Assembly: GCF_029309835.1 (NCBI RefSeq)
Contig: NZ_JARJHL010000005.1
Location: 372,001 to 436,000 of the forward strand
DNA: 64,000 nt
Direction: 5' to 3'
Source: Paracoccus sp. DMF-8
Lineage (GTDB): Bacteria; Pseudomonadota; Alphaproteobacteria; Rhodobacterales; Rhodobacteraceae
The translations under genes and the position numbers were made by a program. Position 1 is the first letter of the stretch; every line of letters starts with the position of its first letter. Positions 28,761 to 35,222 of this stretch are shown here, in pieces. The notes under the pieces are model-generated. The model ran no database searches. It was given only the letters and a program-made list of their open reading frames with translations, and was not told the DNA's origin.

Positions 28761-28778
28761 TGTCAAAAGGTTTAAGCC
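28761..28778 (+). repeat. Left arm of the island's inverted repeat
   Basis: TGTCAAAAGGTTTAAGCC, matching the reverse complement of 34080-34097 at 17 of 18 positions. CTTTCAGCC lies 18 bp outside it, as it does (13 bp) at the other end. It is read here as the right end of the Mu-like element. Apart from this arm, the 253 bp between rnr and the first phage gene hold nothing I can name. Confidence 0.6.
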
Positions 28779-28884
28779 TGTTTTTCGTGGGAACAAATGG
28801 GCATATCCGATGACAGCTGATTGCGGGCGGTGGTGGGGGAGGCCCGGTTTTTGGACGTTGTTGCTTGCGGCCTTGATCATGACT

Positions 28885-29364
28885 TTATGTCTTGCTGTGA
28901 GGCCGTGTACCCCTCTGGGCAAGGGGGTTTGCCACGCTGGTGGCGAATTGATGTTGGTTCGAGCCCAGCCCGGCCTCATGCCTCTGCCGTGCCTGCCGTT
29001 CGGCCTCTGCCCGCAGCCTTTCGCGGTTTTCTGCTTTGCGGCGCAGGTAGGTGCGGACCGCCACATCCGACACCCGCAGCTTGCGGGCGATCCGGGCGAT
29101 GGGCAGGCCCTGCGCGTGGCAATGGGCGGCGCGCCATGGTTTCGCCGGGGGAATGCGGCGGGGCAATGTGGCGAGGTTCACCAGGGCATCGACGGATTCG
29201 CGCCCGAACATCTGCGATCGGCTCGTTTGTGTCGCGAGGGTTCTTGCCGATGGAAAGCTCGGCACCACCGAAGGCGAGGATGAAGCAGATCGCGCCCTCA
29301 CGCCCCAGCACTTGCACGAAGGGCGCAATCTGGGCGGCGCAGGTGGGCCGTTGTGCTGGCTCAT
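28885..29364 (-). pseudogene. Mor-like phage transcription activator, two frameshifts
   Basis: Reading across a one-base loss near 29345 and a one-base gain near 29210 gives MSQHNGPPA, then FVQVLGREGAICFILAFGG and GAELSIGKNPRD, then FGRESVDALVNLA, then a helix-turn-helix GLPIARIARKLRVSDVAVRT. A catalytically inert N-terminal domain followed by a C-terminal helix-turn-helix is the layout of the Mor/C family that switches Mu-like phages to middle or late genes. Its ATG overlaps the stop of the upstream small gene. The last 25 or so residues look unrelated, so the true end may be lost. Confidence 0.5.
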
Positions 29365-29603
29365 GTCTCGCCCCGCTGCATCCGCTGCCACCAGCGGTGA
29401 ATGGCGCTGAGGGCGGTCGCGGCGGTCGGGCGGGAAATGCGCGGCCACATGGGCCTCGATCGCGGCGAATGTCATATGCGCAAGCCGCGCCTCGACGAAG
29501 GCGCGCAATTCCGGGTCCGGGGCGATCTTTCCCGGCCGGGACGATGTGCCGTCACGTGCTGCAACAGGGTTTCATCAGGCGTTGAACCGGCGTTTCGCGT
29601 CAT
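29361..29603 (-). pseudogene. Small helix-turn-helix phage-like protein, two frameshifts
   Basis: Joining three frames gives about 80 residues: MTRNAGSTPDETLLQHV, then KIAPDPELRAFVEARLAHM and TFAAIEAHVAAHF, then ATALSAIHRWWQRMQRGET. The ending with HRWWQR resembles the helix-turn-helix of small Mu-like phage proteins, but I cannot name a family. Both ends show four-base ATGA overlaps with neighbours, arguing that the reconstructed frame is right. One base appears lost near 29530 and one gained near 29435. Confidence 0.4.
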
Positions 29604-30092
29604 GTCCGTTCTCGTGTGGTGGGTCTGCGCGCCGGCCCTCCATCCGGCCGGCGCGCAGGGTTTCGGCGGCGCATCAGGCACACCGCCGAAGGCACGGGCC
29701 GATCCGGTCGGTCCCGAAGCGCGCCGGGTTTCGGGCCGAGTTGCGCACGGATCGCGATTTCCTCGGCCGCGCCGCCCGCAAACCTGTCGCTGCGCGCAAG
29801 GTCCGGCGGGGCGGCCGATGTGGACAGAGGCTTGAACAGATGCGCGAATGGCGGGATCGCCTTTTCGATGAGCAGATCGGAACTGTCGGGATCGGACATG
29901 CAGAGCGCCCTGGCCCAGCCCCGCATGGCGAGCGAGAGATAGCCCCGGCGAACATCGGCGGGAAGGTCGGAGAGAGCGACGACCTCGATAGCGCCACCAT
30001 TTCCCCTTGGCGTGGGCGTTCCGCGAATATCGAACCAACGGGAAGCCGAACTTCTGTGCGTGGGAACTTCCGCAACTCCGAGCAACTTCCTA
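29600..30092 (-). pseudogene. Mu-transposase-like DNA-binding N-terminus, truncated by IS5
   Basis: The frame reads KLLGVAEVPTHRSSASRWFD, then GNGGAIEVVALSDLPADVRR. The Gly-rich turn followed by LSDLPADVR resembles the wHTH DNA-binding domain of Mu A/Ner proteins. Its 5' end is cut by the IS5-family element: the apparent ATG at 30106 lies inside the IS terminal repeat. The last 80 residues do not look like a transposase catalytic core. The stop overlaps the next small gene by ATGA. The assignment is tentative. Confidence 0.35.
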
Positions 30093-30932
30093 GGGTCTGG
30101 ACTCATTGAGTTTCAAAGCCAGTAGATGACGAGGGCAGCAAGTGCGATTGCTGACAAGAATACCTTGGGGCAACGGTCGTACCGGGTCGCCACACGCCTC
30201 CAATCCTTGAGCCTGCCGAACATGATCTCGATCCGGTTGCGCCGTTTGTACCGGCGCTTGTCGTACTTGACGGTTTTCTTCCGCTGCTTCCGGCACTGGG
30301 ATGCAGGCGCGTATCCCTTTGTCTTTCAACGCTTCTCTGAACCAGTCGGCGTCATAGCCGCGATCCCCGAGCAGCCAATCGACATCCGGCAGGCTGCTCA
30401 GCAATGCCCGCGCGCCGATGTAATCGCTGACCTGTCCGGCAGTGACGAACAGGTTGAGGGGGCGCCTCGGCTGTCGCAGATGGCGTGCAACTTGGTGTTC
30501 ATGCCGCCCTTGGTGCGACCAATCAGGCGCCCACGCCCCCTTTTCACGCCCATGCTGGTCGCGGTGCGGTGGGCCTTCAGGTAAGTGGCGTCGATCATCA
30601 CGGTCTTCTCTTCGCCGTGCCCGGCCGCCAGACCCGCCATCATTTGGGCAAAGATGCCCTTGTCGCTCCACCGCTTCCAACGGTTGTATAGTGTCTTGTG
30701 CGGGCCATAGGCTGCCGGGGCATCGCGCCACCGTAAGCCATTGCGATTGATGAAGATAATCCCGCTTAACACGCGTCGATCATCGACGCGAGGCTTGCCG
30801 TGGGACTTGGGGAAGAAAGGCTCAAGACGCGCCATCTGCGCGTCCGTCAACCAAAAAAGATCAGACATGGTCACCGCTCGCTTTTCGAACCGTGAATCAC
30901 GCCGCCAGTCGGAAATCAATGGGTCCTGAGCC
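30093..30932. mobile_element. IS5-family insertion sequence, 840 bp
   Basis: Terminal repeats GGGTCTGGACTCATTGA (30093-30109) and, at the other end read inward, GGCTCAGGACCCATTGA (30932-30916) match at 14 of 17 positions. Both ends are flanked by TA (30091-30092 and 30933-30934), a short target duplication used by IS5/IS427-type elements. It carries one transposase gene on the minus strand. It landed between the outward repressor and the inward phage genes. Confidence 0.8.
30113..30868 (-). pseudogene. IS5-family transposase, two frameshifts
   Basis: A DDE transposase whose pieces lie in three windows: MSDLFWLTDAQMARLEPFF to GMNTKLHAICDSRG, then RPLNLFVTAGQVSDYIGA to KDKGIRACIP, then NRIEIMFGRLKDWRRV to ALVIYWL. 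The catalytic residues are visible as MIDATYLKAH, LLGDRGYDAD and the Glu of NRIE. A one-base loss near 30460 and a one-base gain near 30297 separate the parts. The ATG at 30868 gives the usual family start. IS427-type elements can use one programmed frameshift, but not two, so this copy is probably inactive. Confidence 0.75.
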
Positions 30933-30938
30933 TAACAC

Positions 30939-31394
30939 ATGGAGCTTGATATCAGCACCCGGCTACGCATTTGCTGGACCAGGGCTGGACTGTGAGTGAG
31001 ATGACTTACCGGACCGGCATACCCAAGCGAATTCTTGACAAGTACATGGCTCGCGAAGGGGCGAGTTTGCCCGGCTTGGAGGCGCTTATCCTCCCTGTCA
31101 AAGGGGCTGGGTGTGTCTCTCGACTGGCTGGTGTTCGGTGTAGGCGGCCCTTCAGCTGCGCCCACAGAGTTCCTCGTCAACAGGTCTGCCACCGCCGCTG
31201 GCCTCGCGATTTTTGAGGCGGTGATGGGGCGGCTCTCGAAACACGCCCCCGAAATCTATGAGGATGAAGAGCTATTGGGTCTTTCCGTCGATATATGGGC
31301 TGCCGAAATCGGCGAGCGAACAATGGAAGAAGCCGGACGTGTATGGACGCCCCTTCAGATGCAAGCAGTATTTTGGCGGGGTTTGGACGGGTGA
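30939..31394 (+). pseudogene. Phage-type (Mu c-like) repressor, two frameshifts
   Basis: Frames joined across a one-base loss near 30967 and a one-base gain near 31091 give about 151 residues: MELDISTRLR, then HLLDQGWTVSEMTYRTGIPK and RILDKYMAREGASLPGLEAL, then SLSKGLGVSLDWLVFG and a helical tail. An N-terminal helix-turn-helix ending in SLDWLVFG is typical of phage repressors. The start lies four bases beyond the IS5 duplication, so its promoter is separated from it by the insertion. It points toward the proposed left end of the Mu-like element, as c does in Mu. Confidence 0.55.
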
Positions 31395-31604
31395 TCGGGT
31401 TCCGACGTGTATCCGGCCTCGTGATGCGGCTTTCCGTGCGCCGCAGGCCCTTATGGAGCCAGGGGATCGGGTCCAGAACGCTTACCCGCGCTCGAGGCGC
31501 TGTCCGGCCTGATGGTTTGCCCAATCGCGCCTTCTCGATCTTCGTCCATAACCTCCAGTCGACCGTTCACACCCTCCGACGGTCCCCGGCCAGTCCGCCT
31601 GTCG

Positions 31605-32468
31605 TCAGGCGGTGGCCGGAGCCCGATACACCCCATCGCCGCGCATCAACGCCCGTGCAACGCGGGCGATTTTGTTGGCCAGCGCCACGGCAACCAGCAT
31701 CTTTGGCTTCGTCGCCAGCATCCGCGCCATCCACGATCCCGCGGGCGCGCCGTGCCGAGCCCGCCAGCGCACAACAGACGTGGCCCCGATGATGAGCAGG
31801 CGACGCAGGTCGCGCTGTCCCATCCTCGCAGTCCGCCCCAGCCGGGCCTTGCCACCAGACGAGTCCTGCCGTGGCACGAGCCCGATCCAGGCCGCGAAGT
31901 CCCTGCCTTTCGAGAAGCTCTCGACCGGTGGGGCCAGTGCCGCAAGGGCCACGGCGCAGACTGGTCCCACGCCTGGGATCGTCATCAGGCGCCGCACCAT
32001 CTCATCCTGCCGCGCTTCGGTGCGAAGGCGTGCGCTCAACCCGTCGATCCGCACCTCCAGAGCCTCGATGTGCGACAGCAGTTCCATCCCGATCTCGATG
32101 ACAGCTTCGGGCGGTTCGGAACCAGACTGCTCGAGCGCATACTTCAGGCGTGCCAAATGCGCCGGGCCCTGCGGGGCAATCAGGCCGTATTCCGCCAGAT
32201 GCCCCCGCAGCGCCGAGATCGCCTGCGTTCGCTGCCGCACGAGCAGATCGCGCGTCTTGAACGTCAGGCCCGCAGCTTGTTTCGTCACGATCTTCACCGC
32301 CACGAACCGCATGGTTGGCCGCGATGCCGCCTCCGCGATGGCCTCGGCATCGGCAGCGTCGTTCTTCTGGCGCTTTACGAACGGCTTCACATAGGCCGGC
32401 GCAATCAGTCTGACCGCGTGGCCCAACTCACCGATCTTCCGGCCCCAGTGATGCGACGTGGCGCAGGC
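31605..32468 (-). pseudogene. IS110-family transposase, N-terminus missing
   Basis: About 285 residues remain of a roughly 340-residue IS110 transposase. Present are NDAADAEAIAEA, the central MTIPGVGPVCAVALAALAPP segment and the C-terminal GLVPRQDSSGGKARLGR containing the candidate catalytic Ser. The first 75 or so residues, with the first Asp and the Glu of the DEDD site, are absent: homology starts near ACATSHHWG at about 32465. It lies directly beside a complete IS110 copy of different sequence. Inactive by inference. Confidence 0.8.
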
Positions 32469-32747
32469 CTTCTGTGGTTGCCGCCCGTGATGCAAGAAGA
32501 TCTTTGACCGATTGAGTGTGTGATCGAGTGCGGTCTTCTGTCAGGCCTTCATGTGCGACGCTGTGAAGGCCGCTGGCCGGGATGGTGATCTGCGGATCGG
32601 ACCCAAAACTCCATAGCGAGCTTTCAAACTCTCTGAGGCCTGCGCTGGTTTTCCCGATCCCGATCTGTTCGATCATTGTACCCATTCAGGCTGTCGACTT
32701 CCTACACCTCCTTCACCGACACCATGCAGCCTTGCGGGGCATGTGGA
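32469..32747. other. Unassigned junction between two IS110 genes
   Basis: A 279-bp stretch with an open minus-strand frame (LREFESSLWSFGSDPQITIP and following) that I cannot assign. It may hold the 3' end of the intact IS110 element and debris of whatever removed the 5' part of the truncated copy. Confidence 0.3.
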
Positions 32748-33779
32748 TCATGCACCTGCTGCTTGCGCCGGATTCCGATAGTCTTCGTTCTTCACCAGCA
32801 TAGCCCAGATCGCGCGCGCCATCTTGTTGGCTAAGGCGACCGCGACAGGCATCCGTGGCTTTTTCTGCGACATTCGCGCTAGCCACGATCCTTCGGGGGC
32901 TGGCTTGCGCTTTAGCCAGCTGAGCCGCGACATAGCCCCAGTAATGAGAAGGCGGCGAATGTCGGCCTGCCCGGCCTTGGAGACACGTCCGAGCCGCTCT
33001 TTCCCTCCCGAGGAATGCTGCCGGGGCACAAGTCCCAGCCAGGCTGCGAAGTCCCTGCCTCGCCTGAAACGCCCCATGTCAGACGCAAAAGCCTCAATCG
33101 CCAGCGCGGTCAGAGGGCCGACGCCTGGCATTGTCTGAAGTCGCCGCGCTGTGTCTCCCTCAGCCGCCAATGCCGTGATCTTCTTGGTTTTGACGTCAAT
33201 CCGTGTCGTTTTCTCGGCGATCTGCTTGAGCAGATCCAGGCATTCCTCCCGGACGAGTTTCTGAAGGTCGCTGTTCGAGGCCAAAATGATCGCCTCAATA
33301 GACCTTATCTGGCTAATGCCCTGCGGGACGGCGTGGCCGTATTCGTAGAGATGTGATCGCAACGCGTTCACCAGTTCAGTACGCTGGTGGACAAGACGTT
33401 CCCGGCCACGAAACAGCATTGCACGCGCCTGCTGTTCTTCCGTCTTCGGTTCGACAAAGCGCATTTCCGGGCGTTGTGCTGCGATCACGATTGCTTCGGC
33501 GTCGGCAGCATCATTCTTCTGGCGCGTTACGAACGGTCTGACATATTGCGGCGCGATCAACCGGACCTCATGGCCAAGCCTGACCATTTCTCGCGCCCAG
33601 TAGCTTGCGCTACCGCAGGCTTCCATCACCACGATGGCGGGTTCGTGCGTCGCCATGAAGTGCCGGAACTGGCCTCGTGTCACCTTCTTGCGGAACTTTA
33701 CATGCCCAGCCGCGCTGGCACCGTGAAGCTGGAAGACGTTCTTGGCCAAATCCAGCCCGATGATGCTAACCTCTCCCAT
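32748..33779 (-). CDS. IS110-family transposase/recombinase, complete
   Basis: A 343-residue IS110 recombinase. It starts MGEVSIIGLDLAKNVFQLHG, giving the first catalytic Asp; the Glu lies in VVMEACGSASYW and the two Asps in QKNDAADAEAI, completing the RuvC-like DEDD site. The C-terminal Tnp20 part has MPGVGPLTALAIEAFASD and PRQHSSGGKERLGR with the presumed catalytic Ser. Length and motifs look intact. Members of this family are guided by a bridge RNA encoded in a noncoding end; about 200 bp of candidate sequence lies 5' of this gene. Confidence 0.9.
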   Translation of the reverse strand: MGEVSIIGLDLAKNVFQLHGASAAGHVKFRKKVTRGQFRHFMATHEPAIVVMEACGSASYWAREMVRLGHEVRLIAPQYVRPFVTRQKNDAADAEAIVIAAQRPEMRFVEPKTEEQQARAMLFRGRERLVHQRTELVNALRSHLYEYGHAVPQGISQIRSIEAIILASNSDLQKLVREECLDLLKQIAEKTTRIDVKTKKITALAAEGDTARRLQTMPGVGPLTALAIEAFASDMGRFRRGRDFAAWLGLVPRQHSSGGKERLGRVSKAGQADIRRLLITGAMSRLSWLKRKPAPEGSWLARMSQKKPRMPVAVALANKMARAIWAMLVKNEDYRNPAQAAGA

Positions 33780-34005
33780 GGACGCTCTCCTCTATAGCGG
33801 TGTTTCAACAACCGCTACCTTGGCACATCGATGCCGTCGGGGGGGGGCGTCCACCCCATCGCTTACCTTGAGCGCGGTGTGACCAGCGAAGACCTGGAGC
33901 TTTGGAGGCAAAGCCGCACGGAACGGCTGGTCGAAATTACGCAGGATAAAGCCTCAAGGATCCTTTCGTCTTGAGATGTGCGATGTGCGCAAAGCCGTGC
34001 ACATC
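33780..34005 (-). ncRNA. Candidate IS110 bridge-RNA region
   Basis: The noncoding end 5' of the complete IS110 gene. Read toward the transposase it contains a stem GATGTGC/GCACATC (33982-34005), a stem CTCAAG/CTTGAG (33954-33975), a long GC-rich middle and a stem TAGCGGT/ACCGCTA (33795-33817) just before the start codon. IS110 elements are known to express a structured bridge RNA with target- and donor-binding loops from this position. The loops themselves are not identified here, so this is inference from location and hairpins. Confidence 0.35.
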
Positions 34006-34079
34006 TTACCCTCTAACTAATTGATTTTTATCGGAAAAATTCCGGAAATACCGCGAAAATGGCGACTTTCGCGCCGAAA

Positions 34080-34097
34080 GGCTCAAACCTTTTGACA
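34080..34097 (-). repeat. Right arm of the island's inverted repeat
   Basis: GGCTCAAACCTTTTGACA, the reverse complement of 28761-28778 with one difference. It lies 60 bp from the fdsD stop and is read as the left end of the Mu-like element. Confidence 0.6.
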
Positions 34098-34129
34098 TCC
34101 GTCAGATAGAGGCTGAAAGGCGTTCCCTG

Positions 34130-34152
34130 GGGTATTTCCGTGATGAAGAAAG
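34130..34152 (+). repeat. GGGTATTT intergenic motif, copy 2
   Basis: GGGTATTT, then CCG, then TGATGAAGAAAG, six bases from the end of fdsD but pointing the opposite way to that gene. It lies just outside the island's right arm, so it probably predates the insertion. Confidence 0.85.
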
Positions 34153-34157
34153 CGGGG

Positions 34158-34379
34158 TCACTCTGCCGATTGGGGCAATGTGATGAAATCCGCCGCAGCA
34201 CTGACGATCGGGTCGGCTTGAGCCCCGGCGCGGATCTGGGCGATGAAGTCGCGGCGCATCTGGTAGCTCCAGAACTGGTTGATATGTTCGGCGACCGCCT
34301 CGGGTGCGGGATGATCGGGCTGGTTGCGGAAAAAATCCGCCATCTGGGTTGCCATTCGGATCAGCTTGTCCGTTGCCAT
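34158..34379 (-). CDS. fdsD: Formate dehydrogenase delta subunit FdsD
   Basis: A 73-residue accessory protein of the soluble NAD-dependent molybdenum formate dehydrogenase, needed for assembly of active enzyme in Rhodobacter. It reads KLIRMATQMADFFRNQPD and HINQFWSYQMRRDFIAQI, the recognised DUF3079-like FdsD pattern of a helical protein with conserved aromatic residues. It overlaps the fdhD gene by 19 bp and is last in the operon; the island lies 60 bp downstream. Confidence 0.9.
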   Translation of the reverse strand: MATDKLIRMATQMADFFRNQPDHPAPEAVAEHINQFWSYQMRRDFIAQIRAGAQADPIVSAAADFITLPQSAE

Positions 34380-35212
34380 GTTCCTGTCCTGCTTCTGCCT
34401 TGGTCCGCGATGCGTTGCGGATGGGTGAAAAGATCGAAATCGCTATCGCGGGCACGCGCGATCAGGGTCAGCCCCGCCGCCTCGGCCCAAAGCAGCGCAA
34501 GCTGGGTGGGCGCGCTGGCACCGATGATGATCGGGGCGCCGATGCGCGCGGCCTTTTGCGCCAGATCGACCGACAGGCGCGAGGACATGACCACCGCCCC
34601 CTGCCCGCCATCCACGCCCTGCCGCGCCAGCGCGCCGGCCAGCTTGTCGAGCGCATTGTGGCGCCCGACATCTTCGCGGACGGTCGCGGTGCTGCCATCC
34701 CAGAACCCTGCGCCGTGGATCGCCGGGGTTTCGCGGCGCAGGACCTGCCCCTGAGCCATCGCCTGCATGGCGCGGCCCACGTCCTGCGGCGGCATCTGGA
34801 AATTGCCCGAAACCGGCACGATGTCGGGCAATGCGGCGGCGATGCTGTCGACGCCGCACAACCCGCAGCCGACCGGGCCGATCATCGCGCGGCGACGCTC
34901 GATCAGGTTGACGGACAGGCCGGGCCGCAGCCAGAGCCGCGCCTCGATGCCCGGCATGTCCTGCGCCTGCACCTCGACCGTATCGAAACCGATGATATCC
35001 GCAGGATCGGCGATGAACCCTTCGGTCAGGGCAAAGCCCGTCGCGAAATCCTGCAGGTCATGCGGGGTCGCCATCAGGACGGCCTGCGACATGCCGTCGA
35101 CGACGATGGCCACCGGCATCTCCTGCGGGCTGGGCGGGGCTTCTGCCCGGACCCATGCACCACCCCGCCAGCGCATCACGGATTGGGGCGATGCGTCGGA
35201 CATGTCCTTCAT
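34361..35212 (-). CDS. fdhD: Formate dehydrogenase sulfurtransferase FdhD (FdsC)
   Basis: Transfers sulfur to the molybdenum bis-MGD cofactor before insertion into FdsA; called FdsC in fds operons. The 283-residue protein has the conserved Cys pair in GPVGCGLCGVDSI (about 116) used for persulfide transfer, TVREDVGRHNALDK (about 181) and MSSRLSVDLAQKAARIG (about 210). It lies ten bases after fdsA and overlaps fdsD, so all five genes are one transcription unit. Confidence 0.93.
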   Translation of the reverse strand: MKDMSDASPQSVMRWRGGAWVRAEAPPSPQEMPVAIVVDGMSQAVLMATPHDLQDFATGFALTEGFIADPADIIGFDTVEVQAQDMPGIEARLWLRPGLSVNLIERRRAMIGPVGCGLCGVDSIAAALPDIVPVSGNFQMPPQDVGRAMQAMAQGQVLRRETPAIHGAGFWDGSTATVREDVGRHNALDKLAGALARQGVDGGQGAVVMSSRLSVDLAQKAARIGAPIIIGASAPTQLALLWAEAAGLTLIARARDSDFDLFTHPQRIADQGRSRTGTWQRTS

Positions 35213-35222
35213 CCTGCCCTGC

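Larger units (their letters stand above)
28734..34119. mobile_element. Remnant Mu-like transposable prophage with later IS insertions
   Basis: The island is bounded by imperfect inverted arms. On the left CTTTCAGCC (28734) precedes TGTCAAAAGGTTTAAGCC (28761-28778); on the right GGCTCAAACCTTTTGACA (34080-34097) precedes GGCTGAAAG (34111), a 17/18 match in the main block. Inside, a phage-type repressor reads toward the right end, and a truncated Mu-transposase-like N-terminus, a small HTH protein and a Mor-like activator read away from it, which is the Mu left-end layout. About 2.2 kb is taken by IS elements. No structural genes remain and no 5-bp target duplication was found. Confidence 0.5.
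34006..34157. other. AT-richer spacer holding the right island arm and a GGGTATTT motif
   Basis: With 33780-34005 this makes a 378-bp stretch with no convincing gene. It contains the AT-rich segment around 34013-34060, the inverted arm 34080-34097, GGCTGAAAG at 34111 and the motif at 34130-34152, then the end of fdsD. Confidence 0.5.

Noticed and set aside
28898..28978. tRNA-like elements: an 8-bp outer stem (TGAGGCCG/CGGCCTCA) and a T-loop-like GGTTCGAGCCC
   Set aside because: The T-arm is separated from the outer stem by an extra base, no seven-base anticodon loop forms, and there is no proper D-arm. It lies inside the Mor-like pseudogene end. Probably chance or a worn fragment.
33831..33974. 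A 47-codon plus-strand frame starting MPSGGGVHPIAYLERGVTSE
   Set aside because: It runs antisense to the candidate bridge-RNA region, depends on a G8 run and has no family I know. Kept out of the gene list.
28751..34104. A 5-bp target duplication around the Mu-like ends
   Set aside because: Bases outside the two arms (for example GTGGG and GATAG when TG is taken as the terminus) do not match, so no duplication is claimed.
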